The position numbers and the translations under genes were made by a program. Shown here piece after piece: positions 24,331 to 37,049 of a stretch of 64,000 nucleotides of DNA. Under the pieces are notes generated by a model. It saw nothing but the letters and a program-made list of their open reading frames with translations, was not told where the DNA came from and ran no database searches. Position 1 is the first letter of the stretch. Each line of letters begins with the position of its first letter. Source of the DNA: Morinoia aosen. Lineage: Eukaryota; Arthropoda; Malacostraca; Amphipoda; Talitridae. The stretch spans positions 43,188,068 to 43,252,067 of the forward strand of contig CM059566.1 in assembly GCA_030386875.1 (NCBI GenBank), in the 5' to 3' direction.

Positions 24331-25499
24331 TGCCGTCCCTGAAGACCAAATGAGCAAGTCAAATGAAAGAGTGATAAGCTTTATTGGACCGAGGGCGGAT
24401 TTGAACGGCCGATTCCTTGATTCAAAACTTCGAGTTAAAAATTTTTAATTGAAGCCAGAGGGAAATGAATCTTATATGCTTTTAGAATACCGTGTATTTG
24501 ATTCACAAAAATACATTCATGATTATTTGTATAGATGAAAAACACGGCTTTCCATTGTATTTATACCTGAATTATACTGCAGTGAATTTATATACTTGAA
24601 TAAGATCTTTCACAGATTTGCTTTTAAAAATAAAGTGCAAAGGATTCAAACAATACATTTAACGATCAAAGAAATATCGCGGATGTAAATTCCCAATTTT
24701 TACTAAACTTGGAAAATTTACAGGGATTCACTTCAAACTTATGCAGTGCAATATGAAACTCACCACTCATTTTACAGGCTTTAGGTGAGAACGCTGATCA
24801 ACGCCCTAAAAATATTTCATGTTAAAATGTTACCCGTTCACTTCTCGCGGCTGCGATGCGGTATTCGGGAATAACTGTGTTGAGTTTACAATATTTCCAG
24901 TTTTTTAAATTATGTGGTGCGTGTGATGTCTTATTAAGAAAGACTCTAAAATTGTAGAAGAAAGTTTGGTTGCTGAAAATTTTTTATTAGAGACAAAACT
25001 TACGTTTATTTATTTAATGTAATGGTGAAATGACTTTATAAACACCCATTCCTCCTAAAATCAACTTCTGAGTGCTTCCGTGATGAAGTGTAGCTTCAAT
25101 TAAAGGATATAAATACAAAAATAGTGTTACCAATAACGAAGTTTTAAATTTCAGTGAATTATTGACGTTGTGAAAATGTAATAATACTTGATCATTGATT
25201 TTTATCATGTTCTGTAGGTATCAGAAAATGTTTCCCACGTACTCTTTAGGAAATCTTACAATCATTCCAAATAATCTCTAAGTTTTAGCTCTACTTATAA
25301 GACAGCTTCGTTGAAACCGTGGACAGAAAATGAAAAATGTTTGCTAGTGTTCGAGAACAATCACGAATGCTGAAATTTCTGGAAAATAGTGATATTTCTG
25401 GAGAGGTCGAAAAATGTGCTTAAAAATATCTGCAACACCTTGCGATAGTGCAAGGTGTCTCTCGGACACCAAATCTGTTACTGAACACAAATTAGGATA
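24331..25499. other. Unassigned AT-rich sequence
   Basis: I see no gene or repeat. Minor minus-strand open frame at 25014-25208 without a motif. Confidence 0.4.
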
Positions 25500-25800
25500 T
25501 AAATAAATTTATAGAGCATGTCTATGATATATTGCTTTCGTAAGTAACTACTGTATACAGTTGTGATATCAGTAAGCATAAGTAAGAGTATATCCAAGTT
25601 GCTCTAAAAATAAGTATACTGTGGTGATAAAAGTAAGAATAAGTAAGAGCATATCTATATAGCTCTGAAAGTACCTATACAGTTGTGTTATAAGAATAAG
25701 TAAAAGCATACCTATATAGCTCTGAAAGTACCTATACAGTTGTGTTATGAGAACATGCAGGAGCACCTCTGTGTGGCTCTGAGAGTAACTCTACAGTCAG
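25500..25800 (+). repeat. Degenerate ~60-70-bp tandem repeat
   Basis: About four copies carry AATAAGTAAAAGCATACCTA, TATAGCTCTGAAAGTACC and TATACAGTTGTGTTAT with increasing divergence at the edges. A minus-strand open frame at 25569-25766 is repeat-derived. Confidence 0.75.
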
Positions 25801-26060
25801 CTGCTGCGCGGAATCTAACTGATACGAACTTCAAAATTTTCAAATGCGATAGACGTGACTTGAAGAAAGGGAAAAAAAATTGATGTGCTGTTTTTGAAAG
25901 CGTGAGTAGCATACAGGACGAACAAACAGCTCATAACACCGGCCTAGTGAGCGCGTTTTGTGATGTTGTGAAGCTTGGCGGGACTTAGAAAGGTGCGCCC
26001 GCGCTGGACTCTGCGTGTGCGGTGCTGACGAGCGGCGTCTTCGTCACTGATTATGCATTT

Positions 26061-26372
26061 ATTATTAACTCGCTGATTATTGTCTCTCTGACTATTATTA
26101 TCTCACGGATTATTACAACACTTATTATTACCTCACTGATTATTGTCTCTCTGACTATTATTATCTCACGGATTATTACAACACTTATTATTACCTCACT
26201 GATTATTGTCTCTCTGACTATTATTATCTCACGGATTATTACAACACTTGTTATTAACTCACTGATTATTGTCTCTCTGACTATTATTATCTCACGGATT
26301 ATTACAACACTTATTATTACCTCACTGATTATTGTCTCTCTGACTATTATTATCTCACGGATTATTATCTCA
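26061..26372 (+). repeat. 63-bp tandem repeat, about five copies
   Basis: Copies start with GATTATTGTCTCTCTGACTA at 26075, 26138, 26201, 26264 and 26327. They continue with ACGGATTATTACAACACTTA and TTATTACCTCACT, and are nearly identical. The period is 21 codons and lacks stops, so both strands stay open (about 125 codons plus, 120 minus). The peptides are a low-complexity Ile/Thr/Ser or Ile/Val/Glu pattern. I treat them as by-products, although the plus frame would be hydrophobic. Confidence 0.93.
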
Positions 26373-26714
26373 CGTATGCGACACGTTAATCCAAAGTAAA
26401 TCTGATACCACAAGTGGATAAATTAACGTTAGATGATCACTTAGTTCAAAGTTTCCTACCGAAAAAAAATATAAAAGAAAATGAATTCCACTAACACAAT
26501 CAATTGCAACAGTGCAACCCTGTGTGCTCCTAGTGCTGAAATTTCAAGAAAAAAAACAAAGGGACTAGACGTTGACGAGTCGAGTTAGCGGAACTTACGC
26601 AGCCAGCTGCACAGCCTCCACGTCGCGAAGAGCTTGTGATTCCTGGTCCTGGACAGTCAACACCTCGCGGTGGTGAGTACCTGTTTTGTGCTCCATCTCT
26701 TTCTCTCTCGTGTG

Positions 26715-26965
26715 TCGTCCAAATACCCGTGTGTGTGTTGTTATATGTTTGTGTGAGTCTTTTTATATGCGTGTGTGTTATAATATGCATGTGTGTGTGT
26801 GTGTGTGTATATGCATGTGTGCATGTATGCATGTGTGTGTGTGCGTGTGCTATTATATGCGTGTGTGTTATATGCATGTGTGTGTTATTATATGCGTATG
26901 TGTGCTATAATATGTGAGTGTGCCATTACATGCGTGTACGTGCTTGTTTGTGCGTGTGTCGCTTT
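26715..26965 (+). repeat. TG-rich microsatellite tract
   Basis: Long runs of GTGTGT are interspersed with TATATGC and CATGTGTGC words. Several short overlapping frames on both strands are open only because of the Cys/Val or His/Thr repeat. Confidence 0.9.
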
Positions 26966-29905
26966 TGGAATATATATGGAAAGAATATCGAAACAGCTAC
27001 GGTAATTAATACTCTTTTATATTGTCTCTGTTTTTTTGTACTCGTGCATCTGGCAAAAAGGTATCACGTGCAAAATAATTGTTAATAAATATTTAATAAT
27101 GAATCTAATGTAAGAAAAGGTGTGCGTAGTCTTATCTATTTAAAGCATTTATTGGTTGAATGTCCTGGTAACATAATCTCACTCTCTCAGAGCAGCGCAA
27201 TTTCCTATTGAGCTTTACGGTATATACATACAGTATACGTGTATATCGTACGCCATGTTTTGAAAATGATTTATATGAGTAATTATTATTATCCTTGTAA
27301 TCCTTCATAAAAGATTTTTTATACGTAGGGTAATGAGAAAATGATTAATTCCACGACTCTCAGGGAATCTCCCCAACGGGCTAAAAAAAAAGAATCAATG
27401 TAGGGATATACATATTTACTCTCAAACGATTCGTAATTATTCGTATTATATATATTCATATATTTCCGTCATCATTAATGGAAAAACAAGTGAAAATGCG
27501 TTTAAAGTAACGTATAAGAGACCGAAGTTAGATGTATAAAACACAATGCAGTAAAAATATGAATAATAAGAGAACAGATTCAGTTTGGAACCTTGATTTA
27601 TTTGAATTCTAAAATATTTCCCCAAATGTAGTATAATGAATTAAATTAATTACCAGACACGTTACGGTCGAATTCTTTATTTAATTCACAATCTTTATCT
27701 TCATGCAGAGTGATAACTGTGTTCTTCGATTGTGCTATGCCCAAGAACACATATATGTGCAGCAGCTAACTTACTAACATTGTTACGTGTATTTGATTTC
27801 ACTAGCAGATCTTGAGATCCTTCTGTTGGTTCATGTCACTATCACTGATGAGAAAAATTAACTATGTTCTTGCTCATGATGAGGCTCGAAACTATGTCCA
27901 CTCGCCAAATCGAGGTATTAGAATGATCATGAATCAGAAATTCGCTTTCAGAGCGTAGTCTCATTAATTTCCTGATTACCAAATCCTTGCCGGACTTCTT
28001 GAAAACCCTCGTGTGTATTTCTGTTGAATTTCAAAGAGTGTAGATACATTGAATTTCAAATAGGTAAGTACATCTATGAAACGATAACCAGTTGCAGCAG
28101 GCTCCGTTCAAACCAGTTTCGTCATCCGTGGTTGTCTAAAGCTCGTCATACCTTCGTCTGTGTGTTTTATAACCGTGCTTTACAATACTTCTTCGCCACC
28201 GATAAATTGTACAGTAAGATTCTTCATTTCTGCTCCCCTGATATTGTTTACAAGATTTTTAGATTGTAAAGTCCGATGGAAAGGAACTTGGTTAGTATGT
28301 AGGCTGGAATCGTTTAATATTCATATAATTCTATTGTTGACGCGGTATTAGTGTGACCCTAAAGTAACATTTATACTATATTATGTGATATTTATGTAGT
28401 AACAATGTATTTATTACTCACGAGACTTTAATATGGCATTAAAGTGACTGAATTAGTGTGAATATATGAAGTATCACGCACGGAGGTTGTGCTTCATTCA
28501 CAATCCGTTCAGTGCGAAGACGCATCTGCCACCGCAGCACGAGCGTCTCCAGCTGTGCTGGCGGCTTCCATTAGAGACATCCACTTACGGACAATGGAAT
28601 CGATTATTTTCCGCAGTGTCCATTTAGATAATACCCGAGTTGTTAGGTTGACCCATGTTTTTCCCACACATTACGTCTTTCCATTATTCTTAGCCAGTGT
28701 CCACACCTTGGTGTGGTGACCTTAAATTCATTTTCTCTATTTTTTTTAGCTATCGAGGTGTGTTCGTACGTCAAGCACATAAATTTGTGAGGTATATTAG
28801 AGTGGCGAGAAATGACCTCACTATTTGCTGTTGAAGTGAAAACTGAGAATGCTAGGACATTGAAACTTGTCTGATTCAAAATTAAAAAATAACGGCTTAT
28901 TAAACCTACATTTCATATACAATGTCCTTCAAATGGAGACAACGGTGATTTTTTTTGCAACTTTGGGTTCTTTTCTCCGTCGTTTCCATAACGCTCCTTG
29001 ACGCATCGCACAAAAGTCGAGCTATTTCATGACAAATATTTATTTTAATTTTTGCAAATTTGTTGGTTTTGTTACATGAACTCGTGACTTGAGGTAGCCT
29101 CACCTTGAGAAATCGTGGTGTGACAAATCTGGAGGACGAAGGAGTCAAAAGTTGTATCCAAATCGTGTAATCAAATGATTTGGAAAATACCCTGTTAACA
29201 GTGTCACGGTTCTCTTACTGCATTTAAGAGCTGTGGTTTCATACCGTTAAAAGCAAGTATATGGATATCCTCTAGCCGTGGAATAAGATACTCTGTAGTT
29301 CGGTATCTTTCACGAGTTACTGTTTCAGTTGTGGTACCATTTTCAAAAATGGACTACGCACAGTTGAAGCAATTATTTCGCGCTACGCTGTCACACAAAG
29401 AGAGTGTAGTGGTCTCTCCTTGAATTTCTCGTAGACCAATAATATATGGACAACCAAAATAATTTTCTCTCGAAAAAAATGTCTCAACATCCAAGTGTAC
29501 ATATGTTATGTTCTGTCAGCAAATATTAGAAGGGCCAATTACTTCTGGAACTCCATGTATTTTTTTTTAGCTTTTTATTTATTTCATATAAGATATATTA
29601 CATGTAGACAAAATGATTGAGATACCTTAAACTTTTTCGTAACCTATCATCACTTTGGCAACGGTCTTTTTACATACCACTAATTACTGGTTAGTCTCTG
29701 ATTTTAAAGAATTGGAATGAATTTGAATAATTACTACTGTAAAAATTTAAAAATGACCTTCCACTAATATAAAATCAACAAACACGAAAATTAATAAACC
29801 TTTAACTGTTACATCAAATTTACATATGATATTATGTGTGATACACAATCTTTATCTGTTGTCCGCTATTGGTATTATTCACGTTTCGATGTGATTATTA
29901 CTAAT
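26966..29905. other. Unassigned sequence
   Basis: No gene is recognised. Short open frames at 28024-28269, 28489-28719 and, on the minus strand, 28643-28879 and 28906-29148 have no motif I can identify. No tandem or inverted repeat of note. Confidence 0.4.
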
Positions 29906-29909
29906 GTAG

Positions 29910-30137
29910 AGGGCCAGTCAAAAATGACGGGATTCGATATTTTCCTTCAATAAATATTCCAGATGTGGATGAAACAAAAATATTCATCTAATAGCACGTG
30001 CGATAGAAATATTCTTGTACTAGTGCACTGGAAAAACTCGAATCGCAGAAACGGTCATTAAGCATCCTTAATTAAGAGCGTGACAGAGAGAGGGATCAAC
30101 CAACCTACCAAGCAACTACTGAGTATTATTATAAAGT
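29910..30137 (+). repeat. Dispersed repeat B, copy 2
   Basis: Diverged copy of 14940-15162 in the same orientation. The palindromic CGTATCACAGATACG word is altered to CGAATCGCAGAAACG. The copy ends in TATTATTATAAAG. No open frame of note. Confidence 0.72.
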
Positions 30138-30654
30138 GAATTATCGTTATAACTATCCCTTATTTCATCTATTTACTTCCCTTCTTAAGTCCATCTCTCA
30201 AGTACTTAAGATGAAAGTAAGAAAATTACTCATGTACTATAGATTCCTACATCGATCGCACTTAAATTGGTGACGTTGTACGGAAATGAGTTTATGACTG
30301 ATCAAAAACTGATCATACAAGGCTAAATCATTCGGTGTGCATTGGCAGCTCATATTGCAACATATCGCTGGTGTGTAGGCAAGAAGAAACTTTGCAAACA
30401 TCAATAGGTATCCCATTACTTATTTCACGCTTCGGCCTCTTATTTTCACTCTTCAGCCCCTTATTTACCAACATTGGACCAGAATTTAGCTTTAATTTAT
30501 GCCACCAATAGACCTCTCACAGAGGCGGTGGAAGCATGGCGCTCAGCGGAATTGATTATCAACACACAACACGGAGCAGCTCGAGTGTAGGTCTGTCTGG
30601 AAGGATTAGCTGGGTCGTGTAGGTACGGCTGCTTCCTCGGGTGCCCGCTACGAC

Positions 30655-30912
30655 CTTCACTATAACGTCTGCATCCGAGGCATTGCCTTCACTCTAATCA
30701 GACTCCCGTTCCGTCTCTTTGAGTTGGTCTATGCGTGAATGAACCCACGTCTTCTGCATCCAAGGCATTGCCTTAGCTCTCAACAAACTCCCATTTCATC
30801 TCTTTGAGTTGCTCTATGCGAGAATGAACCAACGTCTCCTGCATCGGAGGCATTGCCTTCGCTCTGGACAAACTCCTACTTTTCTCTTTGAGCTTCTCTA
30901 TGCGTGAATGGA
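30655..30912 (+). repeat. Three tandem copies, ~83-bp unit
   Basis: Copies beginning near 30666, 30748 and 30833 share CTGCATCCGAGGCATTGCCT, CTCTTTGAGTTG and CTCTATGCGTGAATG. The spacing is 82 then 85 bp. No continuous reading frame is kept. Confidence 0.85.
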
Positions 30913-31395
30913 ATGTACGTATGATGTTCTTGAGCCGTTTTATATGTGTCAACTAATTAACACGTTGCTTTGCGATATCACCCACCGATATGGGTTGGGT
31001 GTTTGAAAAATTTAAACAATCTTTTAAAATTAGTGGCATTTAACGGACCCAGTTAATGTTTAGTATTTATATAATTGCTATCAACTTCTGACTTTTAACC
31101 CACCGCAGTCAACGAGTTAGAACTACCGATGTTGATGCGTGATGACGTCTACCTTTAAGGTAGACTCACTTCCTTGACAGGGGACGAGGTGTCAAAGCCT
31201 GTCCTCTCACGCCTTTGGCGTGACCACGTTTGGCTGAAAGTTTCAATTTCGAGTTACGGATTCGAGAAGCCGTCAGCGGGAAGGGACTTTCATGCAAAGG
31301 ATACGGGTTGCGTTCAGTGCGTATAATGGTTACGGAGTATATAATATGAGTCGTTTTCCCCATGCTCTATCTCACAATCCTTTCAGAAATCACGG
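30913..31395. other. Unassigned sequence with a small hairpin
   Basis: No gene is recognised. TCACGCC-TTT-GGCGTGA at 31207-31223 is a perfect 7-bp hairpin. A 65-codon minus-strand open frame (31166-31363) has no motif. Confidence 0.35.
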
Positions 31396-31448
31396 TCGAC
31401 GACGGCACCGAACTACCGACAAACAATGTCGTTCAATGCCGTCGTCGA
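31396..31448. repeat. Perfect 12-bp inverted repeat
   Basis: TCGACGACGGCA (31396-31407) is exactly complementary to TGCCGTCGTCGA (31437-31448) across a 29-base loop. The arms are GC- and CpG-rich, unlike the surrounding DNA. Confidence 0.75.
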
Positions 31449-32867
31449 TAGTAATTTTAGGTAAGGTATAGAGCAGCCCTGTGATGTTTAGGTTCCTGTG
31501 CATCATTGCATTGCAAAGAACTTGAGCCGCAAAGTTCTGGTGCTCAAATGTTTTACTAAAATTCTCACTCATGGAGATGGATACATCGTGATGCAGAATG
31601 TTCAGTTTTTCCCTCAAAAAACAGGAAAGTGAAATAATTTTTTATATTTTAAAAGGTAAAATACTACATCCTTAGCTTGCTAAGTGAGGAAGTCACGTTT
31701 AGTCTTTCAACATGAATTACTGAATCTGTGGTAATCTAAGCTAGACTCAATTGTTCAATCTTAACCGAACCTATCTTAACCTCTCCTACCATTACTTAAC
31801 CTTACATGCATAACCTCTCTTATCCCTCTCCAAAGGGAAACAAGCCTAACAATCAATGCTCTATTCACCAAACGTTAGTTGACTCGGAAACGATAATTAT
31901 TATAAATATGATACCGCTTGCCATCTATTTGTCTATGCAATTGTTACAGGCGTAAGATACGAAGGAACAGCATCATTATAATTTTAGAGCAAAATATGAT
32001 TATTCTAGAGTGGTGATTACGAGAATTACTGAAAGTAAATTATGTGATGAAATAAACTAATAGCAAGATATGTTAACTGTATTCCTAGTTCTGGGCAGTA
32101 AATTTGAAGATTCAAGTAATTCGAGAGCTAAGTTTACGTTATTAACTTCGTTCACAAACTGCATGTACGTGGTCTGTATGTTTTCTACCCTTCATATTTG
32201 AACATTTTTACTGAGGGAATCAACTCATACTCATTTTCCCTTTGAAAATCACTTTTGGTCATAAATAATACGCGTCCCGCTAAAACTTCCAGTTGATGAC
32301 TATCATCCTATAAGTTTCCCGGATAATTTAAAATTGTTCGTTTGGCGGTGTACAATAATTCCAGCAGGAATGAGTTATGAAATATTAAGCGTAAAAACCG
32401 TAGATTTTGGTTAATTTTCTCCGACCATTGAGTGAGTATCACATCGCTGCTTGAAATTATCCGGTACTCTCTTAGTACTCTCATGATATATGACCTATCC
32501 CTACTGGCCCAGAGTGTTGCAATTATTATTTTAAAAGCAAGTTAGCTCGAAATCTAGCGGCGGCTCAGGACTGTTATACAAGCTACTGCGTTGCGCACTG
32601 AGTCGCAGTTTAGCATCGGCATCCTTTGTGAAATTCGCGTCAAATTCCGCCAAGTTGTGCAGTATGTCATGCGTAACTAATCTGATTATGTTAGATTTTA
32701 GTCATCCTTGACTTGTCGTAATTCGTTAGTTACCAAAATTTCATCAAATTAGACTTCCCGAGTCTTATGAAATTCGTTTCTCCAACGACCGTCTAAAATT
32801 AGGTATCTTAAAACGAACTACAGCCGTATATAAAAGTCAAGGGTCTAGAGATTATTTTGAAGTCAAT
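31449..32867. other. Unassigned AT-rich sequence
   Basis: No gene is recognised. A loose run of CTTAACC-like words lies near 31755-31830 but forms no regular array. Confidence 0.4.
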
Positions 32868-32869
32868 TA

Positions 32870-33870
32870 ACTAATGATCATAAAATTGGGTTATCTAATG
32901 GTCATAGGAGTCAGTTGTCTAATGGTTATAGGAGTCAGTTGTCTAATGGTCATAGGAGTCGGTTATCTAATGGTCATAGGAGTCGGTTATCTAATGGTCA
33001 TATGAGTCGGTTATCTAATGGACATGAATCGGTTATCTAATGGTCATAGGAGTTGGTTATTTAATGGTCATAGGAGTCGGTTATCTAATGGTCATAGGAG
33101 TCAGTTGTCTAATGGTCATAGGAGTCGGTTATCTAATGGTCATAGGAGTCGGTTATCTAATAGGTCATAGGAGTTGGTTACTTAATGGTCATAGGAGTCG
33201 GTTATCTAATGGTCATAGGAGTCAGTTGTCTAATGGTCATATGAGTCTGTTATCTAATGGTCATATGAGTCGGTTATCTAATGGTCATAGGAGTTGGTTA
33301 TTTAATGGTCATAGGAGTCGGTTATCTAATGGTCATAGGAGTCAGTTGTCTAATGGTCATAGGAGTCGGTTGTCTAATGGTCATAGGAGTCGGTTATTTA
33401 ATGGTCATAGGAGTTGGTTATTTAATGGTCATAGGAGTCGGTTATCTAATGGTCATAGGAGTCAGTTGTCTAATGGTCATAGGAGTCGGTTATCTAATGG
33501 TCATAGGAGTCGGTTATCTAATGGTCATAGGAGTTGGTTATTTAATGGTCATAGGAGTCGGTTATTTAATGGTCATAAGAGTCGGTTATCTAATGGTCAT
33601 AGGAGTTAGTTATTTAATGGTCATAGGAGTCTGTTATCTAATGGTAATAGGAGTCGGTTGTCTAATGGTCATAGGAGTTGGTTATTTAATGGTCATAGGA
33701 GTCGGTTGTCTAATGGTTATAGGAGTCGGTTTTCTAATGGTCATAGGAGTCGGTTATCTAATGGTCATAGGAGTCGGTTATCTAATGGTCAAAGGAGTCG
33801 GTTATCTACTGGTCATAGGAGTCGGTTATCTAATGGTCATAGGAGTCGGTTTTCTAAAGGTCATACGAGT
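32870..33870 (+). repeat. 24-bp tandem array
   Basis: About 41 copies of a 24-bp unit read TAATGGTCATAGGAGTCGG followed by TTATC or TTGTC. Substitutions are few and a recurring multi-unit pattern of TTATC, TTGTC and TTATT endings suggests higher-order duplication. Because 24 bp is eight codons without stops, open frames of about 190-200 codons run through in two frames, encoding MVIGVGYL or SNGHRSRL repeats. Frame interruptions at 33163 (one extra base) and 33608 (a TAG) argue against selection for coding. Confidence 0.95.
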
Positions 33871-34460
33871 CGGTTGTCTATAATAATGGTCATAGGAGTC
33901 GGTTGTCTATAATAATGGTCATAGAAGTCGGTTATCTATAATAATGGTCATAGGAGTCGGTTGTCTATAATAATAGTCATAGGAGTCGGTTGTCTATAAT
34001 AATGGTCATAGGAGTCGGTTGTCTATAATAATAGTCATATGAGTCGGTTGTCTATAATAATGGTCATAGTAGTCGGTTATCTATAATAATGGTCATAGGA
34101 GTCGGTTATCTATAATAATGGTCATAGGAATCGGTTGTCTATAATAATGGTCATAGGAGTCGGTTATCTATAATAATGGTCATAGGAGTCGGTTATCTAT
34201 AATAATGGTCATATGAGTCGGTTGTCTTTAATAATGGTCATAGGAGTCGGTTATTTAATGGTCATAGGAGTTGTTTGTCTATAATAATGGTCATAGGAGT
34301 CGGTTATCTAATTGTCATAGGAGTCGGTTGTCTAATGGTCATAGGAGTCGGTTATTTAATGGTCATAGGAGTTGGTTGTCTATAATAATGGTCATAGGAG
34401 TTGGTTATACGATTGTCATAGGAGTCGGTTGTCTAATGGTCATAGGAGTCGGTTGTCTAA
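33871..34460 (+). repeat. 29-bp variant of the array, then mixed units
   Basis: From about 33871 the same core is spaced by an extra TATAA, giving a 29-bp unit (TATAATAATGGTCATAGG then AGTCGGTTGTC). It repeats about a dozen times. After 34240 the 24-bp form returns, mixed with 29-bp units, to about 34460. The 5-bp insertion destroys the open frame of the 24-bp section. Sequence past 34460 looks like strongly decayed copies. Confidence 0.93.
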
Positions 34461-37040
34461 CGGAGGTAAAGTTTAGTTATTTGATAATCCCAGAAGAAGG
34501 CCATGTAATTAATATAGAAGTCATTTATTTAGCTATCGTAGCAGAAGTTCATCTGAAGATTGTAGGAATTCTTGTTCCGAAAATTAAAGAATCCTGCAAT
34601 GTGTGAGGACCATTAAAAATTTTGATCGAAATTTCATAGGATTATTTGGCCAAAAGATCGGAAAGCAGTATTTCATGTGGCGCTTTTCAAACACCTCTGA
34701 AAACGGTTGTCTAAATACCGGTCAACACAGTTGCTTGCTTTATTGCCACTAAAGTTGATCTTTTGCAAAAACTGGTTATCAATAAAATCCGTACGTAAAG
34801 GATATACATTACGCTTGTAACGAGAATTAGATAATTATACCTGCTTAAAATGAAAATTAAATTCAAGGGAACTTGAAGTGTTGAATGAAATCCAGGTCTA
34901 TCGTTCGAAGACCAGTAAAATCAGGCAAGAATATTCTCGACAAAGTCCACGTGAACATTTTCAGTTTTAATTAAGGTGCATGGATGTGTACTGAAATCTG
35001 CATAGCAATTCACAGTTTAGGGTCGATACATGGAATGAAAATTCAATGTTGCAAATCGACATATGGAAGGAACAAGTATTTGTACGTTTTGAAGACAGAG
35101 GTGAATATACGTTACAGAAAATTGACGATACATCTCCCTTTGGCTCGTCATTTCAAGCCGGTGACGTACTTTGAAGAAAAACTCTCTAACTTTACAACAG
35201 CCGGGCTGCAGTTGTTATGCGTCGCAGCTGCACTTCAAGTGACTATTTTCCATCCTTCATACTGATTTGACAGATTATCTACTGTTAATCTGCCAGTTAA
35301 TAATACAACAGTTTCTTCAAATTCTCATGCTAATGTGCTACTGGGTATCAGACATTGACAAAAAATTACCTTTAATTCATAACAAATTATGTACAACGAA
35401 ACTGCTTTCAACACACGAAGAAATTTAGGCAAAAATCCACTAATAAACACCCCGTGCTTCAATCACCATGAAAATTTAGCCCCTTCTGCTCATCATTCGC
35501 TCAAAGAGCCACTCGGGATCGAAGTGTTGCTGAGAAAAATAGCTCCCCTAACATCGAAGTCGCCTCTTGACACTAAGAGGAGCGAGTGCATCAGTCACAC
35601 CGCAGCCCCAAGCAGGAGCGGCGGCGCGAAGATCACACGGCAAACACCGGCCTGTCGCACTAAATGCTTCATCCGAACGGCAAACATCTCCTTCTCAGCC
35701 CTGCCGGTCTCAACGCTGTCACGCCAACATTGCTCGATCATCAAACTTTTTCGGTTAAGCCAGTGGCTCTTATAAGTTCGATCGAACACGACGAGTCCGG
35801 TGAGTCAGTTTTAGGGGTTCTTCAAATTCCTAACATATGTATATAACTATGTTTCGAACATACATATTCATAGCGATGTTTTGAATCTGAATAAAAAAGA
35901 AGCCCATTTTAGTTTCACAACTACGAAGGATTCGATGAATGCATGTATGGATCTTGTGGAGTTCAGTACCTCCAGCAAGGTTAAAATCTGCCTTAGCCAA
36001 AATACCGAGCGTTCTGTGGTGTGTTATCGAATGATTTAGCTTTGTAGCTCACGGGCATGCACTATTTTAGGCAATCCTGGAGCTGAGTTTAGCAAGACCC
36101 AAGCTTTGGTCGCAGCACCTTATGTCCTCTGCAAACTTTCGCAGTGAGGTCTCTGGCTGCGTGCCATGGTTCTTTGCGAGGGTAATATTTGATCAGGGTT
36201 ACATTGGACTTCAGGTGGGCAAAATTCTCAAATTTCATTCTAATAGAGTTCGACCACTCAGGGCTCTTTATTGACAAATTTCATTCGAAGCAAGTCAAAT
36301 TTGAGAGTTTTGGTCTGGAAAAGGTCGATCTGTCAATCTTTGGTTCCTGACGCTCACTGCTAGGCGCTAATTCGCCCGCCACATGCAGGCGCTGAGTGCG
36401 AAGCAAGGTATCATTCAGTGCGTTGGGGAAATTCTTTTGAAAATGGATGAACTCTACTAAAAACTCTTGAATGAGCATAATACGTTCAGCACGTGAACAT
36501 GATATTGTCTCCGAAGAGTTATTCTCAAAGTTAATGCACATTTTAGATTTCGTGAACAAAAAATATTTTGTGATAACTTTCGCTCTAGCCTTTGAAATAC
36601 GTAGATTCTTGTATTTTTTAATGATGTTTTCTTTAAACTAATTCACTAACGATGATTAAGAGTGGGAAAATTAGGTCTTAGAATCTACGTCTTCTGCTGA
36701 GTGGGATGTATTTGATTAAAATCATTATGAAATTGATAAAATTTGGAAAATGAATTTTCGCTGTACATGAATTTCCACAGCGATTTTTTTGCTATGTCAA
36801 AAAATCGAAGCCCAGTGAAATAATTTCCCACCTTCCACAATGGAAGTTTTTCAAAAGCAAATATCCAATAGCCAGTGATGTGCAATCGTAGTTGGAGAAC
36901 CTTTTAAATTTTTTGACTTGCAGTATCATTTTTTGACTCCTCATTAATCCCCAAATGATATTTTATAGTTCAAAAGCGGTTAAATCTATTTATTCTTTTA
37001 CGATTAAGTGATTGCCCGTTACACCATGTCTTTATCGTAC
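34461..37040. other. Unassigned sequence
   Basis: No gene is recognised. The longest open frame, 128 codons on the plus strand at 35389-35775, overlaps open frames in other phases and has no motif I can identify. The 35480-35760 part is somewhat GC-richer and could be an exon or regulatory patch. Confidence 0.35.
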
Positions 37041-37049
37041 AATCGAAAG

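Noticed and set aside
31755..31830. Telomere-like or CCTAA-type repeat
   Set aside because: CTTAACC-like words are irregular and few; no tandem register.
35389..35775. 128-codon open frame
   Set aside because: Overlaps open frames in other phases and the opposite strand in a GC-richer patch; no domain seen.
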